Under the pieces are notes generated by a model. That model ran no database searches. It saw only the letters and a program-made list of their open reading frames with translations, and was not told the origin of the DNA. Of a stretch of DNA of 64,000 nt, positions 24,755 to 33,573 are shown piece after piece. Both the position numbers and the translations under genes were made by a program. The DNA comes from Aerobium sp039839275. Its GTDB lineage: Bacteria > Pseudomonadota > Alphaproteobacteria > Rhizobiales > Rhizobiaceae. The stretch spans positions 1,302,001 through 1,366,000 of the forward strand of contig NZ_JBDOQP010000002.1 of assembly GCF_039839275.1 (NCBI RefSeq), in the 5' to 3' direction. Positions within the stretch are counted from its first letter, which is position 1. Every line of letters starts with the position of its first letter.

Positions 24755-25636
24755 ATGACCGGGGAACAACGCGCGGCGCCGGGCGCCGTCATCGTCATTT
24801 CTAGCCATGTCGTGCGCGGTACGGTGGGAAACCGGGCTGCGGTCTTCGCATTGGAACATCTGGGCCATCGGGTGTGGGCGGTGCCGACCGTGACCCTGCC
24901 GTGGCATCCTGGGCACGGGCGCGCGACGCGGATCGTTCCGCCATCCGACCAATTCGCCGCTTTGTTGCAGGATCTGGGCAGGGCGCCCTGGCTCGACGAG
25001 GTCGATGCGGTGCTCACTGGCTATCTGGGCGACGCTGAGCAGGCCGTGGCGGTCGCAGAACTGGTGGATGCGGTCAAAACGCGCAATCCCGACGCGCTCT
25101 ATCTGTGCGATCCGGTCATGGGCGATGTAGACGGACTCTACGTGCCGGAGGCAACCGCGGCGGCGATGCGCGACGTGCTTCTGCCGGCCGCCGATATCGC
25201 GACGCCCAACCGCTTCGAACTGGAATGGCTCGCGGGAAAGGAGCTGGCCGACAATGCGGCGCTGTCGCGCGCGGCGTCAGAACTGGCGGCGGAGACGGTG
25301 CTCGTCACCTCGGCGCATGCGATGATGGCCGGATCGATCGGCAACCTTCTGGTGACGCCTCGCGAGGTGCTTTTGGCCGAACATAGGGCGATTGCCAACC
25401 CGCCCAACGGCACCGGCGATCTCGCCTCGGCATTGTTTCTCGCGCGCCGGCTGCAGGGCATGGCGACCGAAAAGGCGCTGCAGATGACGGCGGCCGCGGT
25501 CTTCGAAGTGGTGGCGCGCGCCGTCAAGCGGGGCTCGGACGAACTGATGCTGGAAACCGACGCGCAGAGCCTGAGCCATCCGATGGCGATGGTGCAGACA
25601 CGCCGTCTCGTGACGCCCGGCGGCAGGCACGCGTGA
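24755..25636 (+). CDS. pdxY: Pyridoxal kinase
   Basis: A 293-residue PfkB/ribokinase-like kinase that phosphorylates pyridoxal to PLP in the B6 salvage pathway. It has ISSHVVRGTVGNRAA at the start (pyridoxal-binding), YLCDPVMGD and the C-terminal GTGDLASALFL anion-hole motif with the catalytic Asp. It overlaps the following DUF429 gene by four bases (GTGA). Confidence 0.94.
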   Translation: MTGEQRAAPGAVIVISSHVVRGTVGNRAAVFALEHLGHRVWAVPTVTLPWHPGHGRATRIVPPSDQFAALLQDLGRAPWLDEVDAVLTGYLGDAEQAVAVAELVDAVKTRNPDALYLCDPVMGDVDGLYVPEATAAAMRDVLLPAADIATPNRFELEWLAGKELADNAALSRAASELAAETVLVTSAHAMMAGSIGNLLVTPREVLLAEHRAIANPPNGTGDLASALFLARRLQGMATEKALQMTAAAVFEVVARAVKRGSDELMLETDAQSLSHPMAMVQTRRLVTPGGRHA

Positions 25637-26391
25637 CGGTCTGCGCCGGCGTGGATGGCTGCAAGGCCGGCTGGGTCGCGGCCATTCGCGACACCGATGG
25701 CACGTTGCGCGCGCAGGTGGTCGCCACGCTTGAAACGCTCGTCGAGCAGTTGCCGGACGACGCCGTCATCGCGGTCGACATGCCGATCGGCTTGCCCGAA
25801 CGCGTCGGCAAGGGAGGCAGGGGACCTGAAGCCCTGGTGCGCCGTCAGCTCAGCGCCCGGCAGTCCAGCGTGTTCTCGATACCGTCGCGCGCCGCGGTCC
25901 ACGCTGAGCCAGGTCCATTCGCCTCGATCGAGGAGTGGTATGCCGCCCATCGGCGGGCCAGCGACGTGGCGCGCCGCACATCGGAGCCACCGCGCGGCGT
26001 GTCGATACAGGCGTTCGGCATCTTCTCGAAGATACGGGAGATCGATGATTTGCTGGTGCGGCGTCCAGGGCTGCGCCGGCGCGTGGTCGAATCGCATCCC
26101 GAAGTCGCCTTCTGGCGCGCCAACGGCAGCGTCGCGATGAGCCTGCCGAAGAAGATCAAGGGCCGCGTCAATCAGGCCGGAATGGACGAGAGACGTGCCC
26201 TGCTGGTCAGAAGCGGCCTGGACGCGCCATTCGTCACCGCGGCCCGGCCGCGCGGCGCAGCCGACGACGATTTTCTGGACGCCTGCGCGGTGCTGCTCGT
26301 TGCCGAGGCGTATGCGCGGGGGTCGGCGATCTGCTTTCCCGATCCGCCTCTCGCCGACGCACGGGGCATACCGATTGCGATCTGGGCGTAG
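25633..26391 (+). CDS. DUF429 family protein (predicted RNase H-like nuclease)
   Basis: A 252-residue DUF429 protein, predicted by fold to be an RNase H-like nuclease: GVDGCKAGWVAA at the N-terminus (first acidic residue), VAIDVDMPIGLPE-like second strand (IAVDMPIGLP), and DDFLDACA near the end (third acidic position). No activity has been shown for most members. Coupled to pdxY by a four-base overlap. Confidence 0.88.
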   Translation: MTVCAGVDGCKAGWVAAIRDTDGTLRAQVVATLETLVEQLPDDAVIAVDMPIGLPERVGKGGRGPEALVRRQLSARQSSVFSIPSRAAVHAEPGPFASIEEWYAAHRRASDVARRTSEPPRGVSIQAFGIFSKIREIDDLLVRRPGLRRRVVESHPEVAFWRANGSVAMSLPKKIKGRVNQAGMDERRALLVRSGLDAPFVTAARPRGAADDDFLDACAVLLVAEAYARGSAICFPDPPLADARGIPIAIWA

Positions 26392-26462
26392 CTGTGACTG
26401 GACCAGACGGCACGGCACGAACGCGATTGCACAAGCGCCGCTTTGGAGCTACTGGCAAGGTC

Positions 26463-27107
26463 ATGACGCATCTGCCTGAAAGACTGATCGACGGCTATCG
26501 TGCCTTCATGGATGGACGCTATGCCTCCGAGCGCGAACGCTACCGCACCCTGGCAAAAGACGGCCAGACCCCCGAGACGATGGTCATCGCCTGCTGCGAC
26601 TCCCGCGCCGCGCCAGAGACGATCTTCGACTGCGGCCCCGGCGAACTCTTCGTCGTGCGCAACGTCGCCAACCTCGTCCCGCCCTACGAGCCGGACGGCA
26701 AGCATCACTCGACCTCTGCGGCCCTCGAATTCGCGGTACAAAGCCTGAAGGTCAAGCATATCGTGGTGCTCGGCCATGGTCGCTGCGGGGGCATCCGCGC
26801 GGCTCTCGACCCGACGGCGGCGCCGCTGTCGCCGGGCGACTTCATCGGCAAGTGGATGGGGCTGGTGGCCCCGGCCGCTGAAACGGTGGTCGCCAACACG
26901 ATGATGACGACGGCGGAGCGCCAGACCGCGCTCGAGCGCATTTCGATCCGCTATTCGATCGCCAATCTGCGCTCGTTTCCCTGCGTGTCCATTCTTGAGC
27001 GCAAGGAGCGGCTGACGCTGCATGGCGCCTGGTTCGACATATCGAGCGGTGAACTGTGGACGATGGATCCGGCCACCGGCGATTTCGAGCGGCCGGAAAT
27101 CGTCTAG
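26463..27107 (+). CDS. Beta-class carbonic anhydrase
   Basis: A 214-residue beta-carbonic anhydrase that interconverts CO2 and bicarbonate. The zinc ligands are in CCDSR (Cys) and HGRCGG (His and Cys), and the Asp-Arg dyad of the CxDSR motif is intact. It has a typical rhizobial length if it starts at ATG 26463; a GTG 23 codons upstream would add a non-conserved basic stretch. It follows the DUF429 gene closely and is convergent with an efflux gene. Confidence 0.95.
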   Translation: MTHLPERLIDGYRAFMDGRYASERERYRTLAKDGQTPETMVIACCDSRAAPETIFDCGPGELFVVRNVANLVPPYEPDGKHHSTSAALEFAVQSLKVKHIVVLGHGRCGGIRAALDPTAAPLSPGDFIGKWMGLVAPAAETVVANTMMTTAERQTALERISIRYSIANLRSFPCVSILERKERLTLHGAWFDISSGELWTMDPATGDFERPEIV

Positions 27108-28376
27108 CTATTCGGCCGGCGGCGTCGTCTCCGGGGCGCGGGCGAGCACAACGTTGGCCATCGCCGGCTCGGGCAGCAGTCGCCACCAGATCCAGAAGAC
27201 AATCGCGGAAAAGCCTAGCGCCGGCACCACGGTCGCGAGTGCAATCACCGGATCGAGGAAGAAGCCGGCCAGCAGGCCTCCGAGGAGACCACCACCCATC
27301 TGGAGAAAGCCGCTGAGCGCGGCCGCTGCGCCGGCTATGTGGGGAAACGGCGCGAGCGACGCCGTCGACATCGCGGGCATCAGGAAGGCCGCGCCGAAAG
27401 CATAAAGCGCCACCGGCACCATGACCGACAGGAAGGTCGGTTCGGCGACCCTGAGCGCGATGGCGAGCGCCGCGCTGCCAATCGCGATGAAGACGATGCC
27501 GACCGGCATGATGCGGTAGGCGCCGTAGGGTCCCATCAGGCGCCGTACCACGAGGTTGCCGCCGAAGAACGAGAAGGACTGCATCAGCATGCCGAGGCCG
27601 AACGCCGTCGGCGACAGTCCTATGCGGTTCATGAGGATGAAAGGCAGGATGACGGCCAACGTATAGAAGGCGCCGATCGCGCCGCCGAGCACCAGCGCCG
27701 AAGACATGAAGTAGCTGCTCTTGAAGAGCTGGCCGTACGATCGCACGAGCGCCAGCGGCCTGATGCGCGAGAGGTCTCGCTCCACCGTCTCGACCATGGC
27801 GAACTGCACGCCGAGCATGATGACGATGCCGAAGATCAGCATAAGCACGAAGATCGCGTGCCAGCCGAGGAACTCCATCGTCACGCCGCCGAGAGTGGGC
27901 GCGAAGGCAGGACCAATACCCAGGATCAGGCCGATCAGGTTCATGATCCGCGCGGAACTCTCATTGGTGAAGAGGTCGCGCACGATAGCGCGCGAAATCG
28001 CCACGCCGACGGCCGCTCCAACACCCTGGAGGAACCGCGCCGCAATCAAAACCTCGATTGTCGGGGCCACAACGGCAAGGGCGCTGGCGATCAGATAGAT
28101 GCCCATGAATGCCTGAGCAATCGGCTTGCGGCCGAAGCCGTCCGACAGCGGACCGCAAACGAGCTGGGCCAGGGCAAAGCCTGCGAAGTAAAGCGACAGC
28201 GTCAGCTTGACCACGGCGTCCGTGGTGCCGAAAGCATGGGCGATCTCCGGCATTGCCGGGGTGAAGAGGGACATCGAGATCGGACCGACACCAACGAGCA
28301 GGGCGCCGATGATGCCAACCCGGCGCTCGCTCATCACGGGAGCCGCGGGGTGGGGCGTGGGCGGTTGCATGTTCAT
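27108..28376 (-). CDS. Bcr/CflA-type MFS multidrug efflux transporter
   Basis: A 422-residue MFS protein with 12 membrane helices and the Bcr/CflA hallmarks SLFTPAMPEI, the loop GPLSDGFGRKP after helix 2, and RFLQGVGAAVGVAISRAIVRDLF in helix 4. The family exports drugs such as bicyclomycin and also small metabolites. ATG 28376 is preceded by GGGGAG. Its start overlaps the stop of the upstream MarR regulator (ATGA), so the two form a regulator/pump pair. Confidence 0.92.
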   Translation of the reverse strand: MNMQPPTPHPAAPVMSERRVGIIGALLVGVGPISMSLFTPAMPEIAHAFGTTDAVVKLTLSLYFAGFALAQLVCGPLSDGFGRKPIAQAFMGIYLIASALAVVAPTIEVLIAARFLQGVGAAVGVAISRAIVRDLFTNESSARIMNLIGLILGIGPAFAPTLGGVTMEFLGWHAIFVLMLIFGIVIMLGVQFAMVETVERDLSRIRPLALVRSYGQLFKSSYFMSSALVLGGAIGAFYTLAVILPFILMNRIGLSPTAFGLGMLMQSFSFFGGNLVVRRLMGPYGAYRIMPVGIVFIAIGSAALAIALRVAEPTFLSVMVPVALYAFGAAFLMPAMSTASLAPFPHIAGAAAALSGFLQMGGGLLGGLLAGFFLDPVIALATVVPALGFSAIVFWIWWRLLPEPAMANVVLARAPETTPPAE

Positions 28377-28846
28377 GCGGCCGCACTCCCCTTGGAGCAT
28401 TCCGGGCGCAACTCGATGAGCCTTGTGCGGATCTCCTTCAGGCCGTCCCGGATTTCCTCGATGAGCTGTGGTGCCAGTGTCGCGGAGATGTCCTCGCGCA
28501 GTTCGGTGCCGATGCGTCCGATCGCTTCGAGCACGGCATGCGCTTCATCGGTGACCTGCACCAGCTTGGCGCGGCGGTCGGTGGGGTCAGCTTCGCGACG
28601 CACCAGCCCGCGCGCCTCCAGCCGATCGAGATAGGTGGACAAGGTCATCGGTTCGACGCCCATGCGATCGGCCAGGGCGCCTTGCCTGATGGCGCCGGCG
28701 CGCGCGGCGCTGACGAGTGCGCGCGCTTCGCCGGGTGTCAAGCCCATGCCGGCATCGCTGGTGCGGCGATCGAATTCGGCGCGCAGCAGGCGCGCGACGT
28801 CGGAGATCAGGAAACTGATCGTGTCTGGATCGAAACGGGGGGTCAT
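28373..28846 (-). CDS. MarR-family transcriptional regulator
   Basis: A 157-residue winged-helix regulator with the MarR pattern IRQGALADRMGVEPMTLSTYLDRLEARGLVRREADPTDRRAKLVQVT. MarR proteins usually repress an adjacent pump and release DNA when a small phenolic or drug ligand binds. It lies directly upstream of, and overlaps, the Bcr/CflA-like transporter; an imperfect palindrome precedes it. Confidence 0.93.
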   Translation of the reverse strand: MTPRFDPDTISFLISDVARLLRAEFDRRTSDAGMGLTPGEARALVSAARAGAIRQGALADRMGVEPMTLSTYLDRLEARGLVRREADPTDRRAKLVQVTDEAHAVLEAIGRIGTELREDISATLAPQLIEEIRDGLKEIRTRLIELRPECSKGSAAA

Positions 28847-28849
28847 TGG

Positions 28850-28878
28850 TAAGTCAGCCTTATTATCAGCGCTACTTA
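28850..28878. promoter_or_regulatory. Candidate MarR operator
   Basis: TAAGTcAGC (28850-28858) and GCTACTTA (28871-28878) form an imperfect inverted repeat with an AT-rich centre that includes a TATTAT stretch. It lies immediately upstream of the MarR gene, where an autoregulatory site is expected. Found by eye; not tested. Confidence 0.4.
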
Positions 28879-28978
28879 CTTATTCGTGGTTTGCGCGTCA
28901 AGACGGGCGCTGCCCGTTGCTTCCTCCGGCGGCCATGCCTAAATCTCGCCGGTACCGCATTGCCATCCGGAGTTCTCC

Positions 28979-31030
28979 ATGTCAGCAGCCATCGATATCG
29001 CCCACCACCCGCTTACGCACTGGACGGGGCCGCTCGGACTTCCGGCATTCGACGCGATCACGGACGACCAGTTCGCCGCGGTGTTCGACGCCGCCCTGGC
29101 CGCGCATGTGACGGAGATCGACGCGATCGCCGACAATGCGGCGGCGCCGACCATCGAAAACACGCTCCAGGCTCTGGAACTGTCGGGCGATGCGCTGGGA
29201 CGGGTCTCGGCGATCTTCTGGTGCCGCGCCGGGGCGCACACCAATCCGGCGATCCAGGCGCTGGAGAGGGACATTGCACCGAAGATGTCGCGGCATTTTT
29301 CCGCGCTCTACATGAACGAGGCGCTGTTTGCACGGATCGACGCGCTTTACGCGGGCAGCGACGCTCTCGGTCTGGATACCGAGACGTCACGGGTATTGGA
29401 AAAGACCTGGAAGCGGTTCGTCAAGGCCGGCGCGAAGCTGTCGCCGGAAGACAAGCAGCGGCTCGCCGCGATCGGCGAAAGGCTGGCGTCGCTCGGTGCG
29501 CAGTTCGGCCAGAACGTGCTGGCCGACGAAGCGGGGTGGTCGCTGTTCCTCGACGAGGGCGACGATCTCGCCGGTCTTCCGGAATTCCTGAAAGATGCCA
29601 TGGCGGAGGCTGCGGCGTCGCGCGGACAGGAAGGTCGGTACGCCGTCACGCTCTCGCGTTCCATCATCGAGCCGTTCCTCACCTTCTCGGCGCGGCCGGA
29701 GCTGCGCGCGCAAGCGCATCAAGCATTCACCAAGCGAGGCGAGAACGGCGGCGAAACCGACAATTCCGCACTGGTGAAGGAGACGCTGGCGCTGCGGGCG
29801 GAGCGAGCCAGATTGCTCGGCTATGAGAGCTTCGCCGCGTTCAAGCTCGACGACACCATGGCGAAGACGCCACAGGCGGTGATGGCGCTGCTGGAGCCTG
29901 TATGGGACAAGGCCCGCGCCAAGGCCGCAGCCGACAAGACGGAGCTGGAACGCATCGCGCTCGCCGCTGGAAGCAACGAAAAGATCGCGGCGGCCGACTG
30001 GCGCTTCTGGCAGGAAAAGCTGCGGGCGCAGAAATACGCCTTCGACGAGGCCGAGTTGAAGCCCTACCTGCAGCTCGACCGCATCATCGCCGCCTGCTTC
30101 GATGTCGCCGGCCGCCTGTTTGGGCTCGTCTTCGAGGAGAAGCCCGGCATCGCCGCGTGGCATGAGGACGTGCGCGTCTTCGCGGTGAAGAATGCCGACG
30201 GTTCGCACCGCGCGACGTTCCTGGCGGACTATTTCAACCGGTCTTCCAAGCGATCCGGCGCGTGGATGAGTTCGCTGGAAAGTGGACACAGGCTGGGCAA
30301 GGGCGCGTCGCCGATCATCTACAATGTCATGAACTTCGCCAAACCGCCCAAGGGACAGCCGGCGCTTCTGTCGATGGACGATGCACGGACGCTGTTCCAC
30401 GAATTCGGCCACGCGCTGCACGGCATGCTAAGCGAAGCGACGTGGCCTTCCGTGTCGGGCACGGCGGTATCGCGTGACTTCGTCGAGCTTCCCTCGCAGC
30501 TCTACGAGCATTGGCTGACCGTGCCGGAAATCCTCGAAAAGCACGCGTTGCACTACAGGACCGGAGAAGCGATGCCCCGCGCATTGCTCGACAAGATGTT
30601 GGCGGCACGGACGTTCAATGCCGGTTTCGCCACCGTCGAGTTCACGGCGTCGGCGCTCGTCGACATGGCGTATCACTCGCAGGCCGACGCGCCGGAAGAT
30701 CCGCTGCTTTTCGAAGCCGAGACGCTGGCCAAGCTGTCGATGCCGGCAGAGATCGCCATGCGTCATCGCACGCCGCACTTCCTGCACGTGTTCTCGGGAG
30801 ACGGTTATTCGGCCGGCTACTATTCGTACATGTGGTCAGAGGTTCTCGATGCCGACGCTTTCGCCGCTTTCGAGGAAACCGGCGACGTTTTCGATGCGGC
30901 GACTGCCGAAAGGCTCAGAGCCAACATCTATGCAGCAGGAGGGACGAAGGATCCCGTGGATCTCTATACGGCTTACCGCGGAAAGATGCCGTCACCGGAA
31001 GCAATGATGGAAAAGCGCGGCCTGGCCTGA
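28979..31030 (+). CDS. M3-family zinc metallopeptidase (oligopeptidase A / PrlC type)
   Basis: A 683-residue M3 peptidase that degrades short peptides in the cytoplasm. The zinc site is HEFGH (residues about 474-478) with the third ligand Glu in the following helix, RDFVELPSQ. C-terminal motif HVFSGDGYSAGYYSYMWSEVLDADAF is the usual substrate-binding Tyr/His region. It stands alone between the MarR promoter region and a small secreted-protein gene. Confidence 0.95.
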   Translation: MSAAIDIAHHPLTHWTGPLGLPAFDAITDDQFAAVFDAALAAHVTEIDAIADNAAAPTIENTLQALELSGDALGRVSAIFWCRAGAHTNPAIQALERDIAPKMSRHFSALYMNEALFARIDALYAGSDALGLDTETSRVLEKTWKRFVKAGAKLSPEDKQRLAAIGERLASLGAQFGQNVLADEAGWSLFLDEGDDLAGLPEFLKDAMAEAAASRGQEGRYAVTLSRSIIEPFLTFSARPELRAQAHQAFTKRGENGGETDNSALVKETLALRAERARLLGYESFAAFKLDDTMAKTPQAVMALLEPVWDKARAKAAADKTELERIALAAGSNEKIAAADWRFWQEKLRAQKYAFDEAELKPYLQLDRIIAACFDVAGRLFGLVFEEKPGIAAWHEDVRVFAVKNADGSHRATFLADYFNRSSKRSGAWMSSLESGHRLGKGASPIIYNVMNFAKPPKGQPALLSMDDARTLFHEFGHALHGMLSEATWPSVSGTAVSRDFVELPSQLYEHWLTVPEILEKHALHYRTGEAMPRALLDKMLAARTFNAGFATVEFTASALVDMAYHSQADAPEDPLLFEAETLAKLSMPAEIAMRHRTPHFLHVFSGDGYSAGYYSYMWSEVLDADAFAAFEETGDVFDAATAERLRANIYAAGGTKDPVDLYTAYRGKMPSPEAMMEKRGLA

Positions 31031-31040
31031 GCTGCAAGGC

Positions 31041-31286
31041 CTAGCAGGCGGGAAGATCGCCTCGGCGCGCGGGATCGGCGCAGGCCGGTACCGCGCCCTT
31101 GTCAGGACGGGGCCCGGTTACGGCGGCATAGTCGACACCGTCATTGCTGGGCTCGAAGGCTTCGTCCGAAACGACCATCCGATCCACGCTGACCAGCGAC
31201 GGGGCGGAAAACGCCGCCCCCAGGCCCAGTCCCAGCGGGACGGCGGCCATGGCCACAAAACGGAAGATCGTTCTCGGGAAGGGCAT
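31041..31286 (-). CDS. Small exported protein of unknown function
   Basis: An 81-residue protein with an N-terminal signal-like segment (MAAVPLGLGLGAAFSAPSLV) and a short mature part ending in PACADPARRGDLPAC. The two Cys-containing repeats (VPACADP, LPAC) might pair. I do not recognise a family. It is convergent with the M3 peptidase gene and stops ten bases after it. Confidence 0.65.
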   Translation of the reverse strand: MPFPRTIFRFVAMAAVPLGLGLGAAFSAPSLVSVDRMVVSDEAFEPSNDGVDYAAVTGPRPDKGAVPACADPARRGDLPAC

Positions 31287-31496
31287 TCGTTCCTCGTTGC
31301 CTATCGTGCGCCAATCTAACGCGCGACCGTTAACAAGGTTTCAATTGGGGAGAAATTTTGTGCGAACGGCCCCGGAGCGAGCTCCGGAGCCGTCGTGCGG
31401 CGTGCGTCGACCCCCCGGTCCTCGACGCGCCTGCAAGGTCTTAGCCTCTGTCCGCTACGCATTCTGACGCGGCGTCAGCAATGGAGGAAAGGGGTC

Positions 31497-31559
31497 ATGG
31501 AGTCTAAAATCGATCAACGGACTGTTCACCGAATGGAGACAGTGGACCACAGCGAGTAG
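31497..31559 (+). CDS. Possible 20-residue leader peptide or small protein upstream of typA
   Basis: ATG at 31497 follows GGAGG (9 bases) and AAGGGG, and the frame runs 20 codons (MESKIDQRTVHRMETVDHSE) to TAG. The peptide is hydrophilic with no membrane segment. A stem-loop starts 15 bases after its stop and typA starts about 107 bases later, a layout that could serve as a regulatory leader. There is no run of identical codons as in classic attenuators. Translation is inferred only from the ribosome site. Confidence 0.3.
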   Translation: MESKIDQRTVHRMETVDHSE

Positions 31560-31573
31560 AACGACCACGCGCA

Positions 31574-31602
31574 AGGCCCCTTTCGCAAATGCGAAAAAGC
31601 CT
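31574..31602 (+). promoter_or_regulatory. Stem-loop in the typA leader
   Basis: An inner stem TTTCGCA/TGCGAAA (31581-31587 with 31590-31596) sits inside an outer AGGC/GCCT pairing (31574-31577 with 31599-31602). No T-run follows, so it is not a clear terminator; it may be a leader or processing structure. Confidence 0.35.
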
Positions 31603-31666
31603 GTATAGCGCCGCCAACCGAAAAAATGCCGCGCCCTGACGTGCCGGCCAAGCCTCCGAGAGACTT

Positions 31667-33496
31667 ATGAAGCTTCGAAACATCGCGATCATCGCGCATG
31701 TCGACCATGGCAAGACCACCCTCGTCGACGAACTCCTCAAGCAGTCGGGCTCGTTCCGCGAAAACCAGCGCGTCGCAGAGCGCGCGATGGATTCCAACGA
31801 TCTCGAGAAGGAGCGTGGCATCACGATCCTGGCGAAGGCCACGTCGGTCGACTGGAAGGATGCCCGCATCAACATCGTCGACACGCCCGGCCACGCCGAT
31901 TTCGGCGGCGAGGTGGAGCGCATCCTTTCGATGGTGGATGGCGCGATCGTACTGGTCGACGCCGCCGAGGGCCCGATGCCGCAGACCAAGTTCGTCGTCG
32001 GCAAGGCGCTAAAGGTCGGCCTGCGCCCGATCGTGGTGATCAACAAGATCGACCGCCCGGACGCACGTCACGTTGAAGTCGTCAATGAGGTCTTCGACCT
32101 GTTCGCGGCTCTCGATGCGACCGACGAGCAGCTCGACTTCCCGATCCTCTACGGATCGGGCCGCGACGGCTGGGTCTCCGAAAATCCGGAAGGCCCCAAG
32201 GACCAGCGCCTTGCACCGTTGTTCGACCTGGTGCTGGACCACGTTCCGGAGCCGACGGTCGAGCCGGGCCCGTTCCGCATGATCGGTACGATCCTCGAGG
32301 CCAATCCGTTTCTGGGTCGCATCATCACCGGCCGCATCGCGTCGGGCACGCTGAAGTCCAACCAGCAGGTCAAGGTGCTGCACCATGACGGCTCGCTGAT
32401 CGAGACCGGCCGCATCTCGAAGATTCTCGCCTTCCGGGGGCTGGAGCGTCAGCCGATCGAAGAGGCGCAGGCCGGCGACATCGTCGCGATCGCGGGCCTG
32501 TCGAAGGGCACAGTCGCCGACACGTTCTGCGACACGTCCGTCAGCGAGCCGATGCAGGCCCAGCCGATCGATCCGCCGACCGTGACCATGTCCTTCATCG
32601 TCAACGACTCGCCGCTGGCGGGCACCGAAGGCGACAAGGTGACGAGCCGCGTCATTCGCGACCGCCTGCTGAAGGAAGCGGAGGGCAATGTCGCGCTCAA
32701 GATCGAGGAATCGGCCGACAAGGATTCGTTCTACGTGTCCGGCCGTGGGGAATTGCAGCTCGCGGTGCTCATCGAGACGATGCGCCGCGAGGGATTCGAG
32801 CTTGCCGTCTCGCGTCCGCGCGTCGTCATGCAGAAGGACGACAGTGGCGAGCTTCTCGAGCCCATCGAAGAAGTCGTCATCGACGTCGACGAGGAGCATT
32901 CGGGCGTTGTCGTGCAGAAGATGTCTGAACGCAAGGCCGAGATGGTCGAGTTGCGCCCATCGGGCGGCGACCGCCAGCGCCTTGTCTTCCATGCACCGAC
33001 ACGCGGCCTCATCGGCTACCAGTCGGAGCTGCTGACGGATACGCGCGGCACCGCGGTCATGAACCGCCTGTTCCACTCCTACCAGCCCTACAAGGGCGAG
33101 CTCGCGGGCCGCTCCAACGGTGTGCTGATCTCGAACGAGCAGGGCGAGTCCGTCGCATTCGCGATGTGGAACCTCGAGGATCGCGGCCCGATGGTCATCG
33201 ATGCCGGCGTCAAGGTCTATCAGGGCATGATCATCGGCATCCACTCGCGCGACAACGATCTCGAAGTGAACGTGCTCAAGGGCAAGAAGCTCACCAACAT
33301 CCGCGCCGCCGGCAAGGACGAGGCCGTGCGCCTCACGCCGCCGATCCGCATGACCCTGGAACGCGCGCTCGCCTGGATCCAGGACGACGAGCTGGTCGAG
33401 GTGACGCCGAAGACCATCCGCCTGCGCAAGCTTTACCTCGATCCGAACGAGCGCAAGCGCTTCGAAAAGAGCAAGTCGGTCGCAGGCGCGGCCTGA
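31667..33496 (+). CDS. typA: Ribosome-associated GTPase TypA/BipA
   Basis: A 609-residue translational GTPase. It has the G domain with AHVDHGKTTL (P-loop), ERGITI (switch I), DTPGHADFGGEVER and NKIDRP, then EF-G-like domains II, III and V and the TypA-specific C-terminal domain (from about 480). BipA helps late 50S assembly at low temperature and stress responses. The ribosome site is weak (GAGAGACTT), consistent with leader-controlled translation. A terminator follows. Confidence 0.97.
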   Translation: MKLRNIAIIAHVDHGKTTLVDELLKQSGSFRENQRVAERAMDSNDLEKERGITILAKATSVDWKDARINIVDTPGHADFGGEVERILSMVDGAIVLVDAAEGPMPQTKFVVGKALKVGLRPIVVINKIDRPDARHVEVVNEVFDLFAALDATDEQLDFPILYGSGRDGWVSENPEGPKDQRLAPLFDLVLDHVPEPTVEPGPFRMIGTILEANPFLGRIITGRIASGTLKSNQQVKVLHHDGSLIETGRISKILAFRGLERQPIEEAQAGDIVAIAGLSKGTVADTFCDTSVSEPMQAQPIDPPTVTMSFIVNDSPLAGTEGDKVTSRVIRDRLLKEAEGNVALKIEESADKDSFYVSGRGELQLAVLIETMRREGFELAVSRPRVVMQKDDSGELLEPIEEVVIDVDEEHSGVVVQKMSERKAEMVELRPSGGDRQRLVFHAPTRGLIGYQSELLTDTRGTAVMNRLFHSYQPYKGELAGRSNGVLISNEQGESVAFAMWNLEDRGPMVIDAGVKVYQGMIIGIHSRDNDLEVNVLKGKKLTNIRAAGKDEAVRLTPPIRMTLERALAWIQDDELVEVTPKTIRLRKLYLDPNERKRFEKSKSVAGAA

Positions 33497-33523
33497 CACG
33501 GCGTCGAACCTGTCCAATACGTG

Positions 33524-33549
33524 AAACGGCGACCGCAGTGTCGCCGTTT
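33524..33549. terminator. Terminator between typA and the AhpD-like gene
   Basis: A 9-bp stem (33524-33532 with 33541-33549) with an 8-nt loop ends in TTTT, between convergent genes. Confidence 0.8.
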
Positions 33550-33573
33550 TCATGATGCCTGCGCGTGAGCCGG

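Larger units (their letters stand above)
31287..31666. other. typA leader region with inverted repeats
   Basis: This 380-bp spacer lies between the small exported-protein gene and typA. It holds a 12-bp inverted repeat with one mismatch (31367-31378 with 31381-31392), a perfect 7-bp inverted repeat CTGACGC-g-GCGTCAG (31464-31478), a 20-codon reading frame with a good ribosome site, and a stem-loop at 31574-31602. The last two are listed separately. Confidence 0.6.

Noticed and set aside
31328..31345. Possible CtrA box (TTAA-N7-TCAA) near the small exported-protein gene
   Set aside because: One mismatch in a short AT-containing motif; too weak to call without other sites or data.
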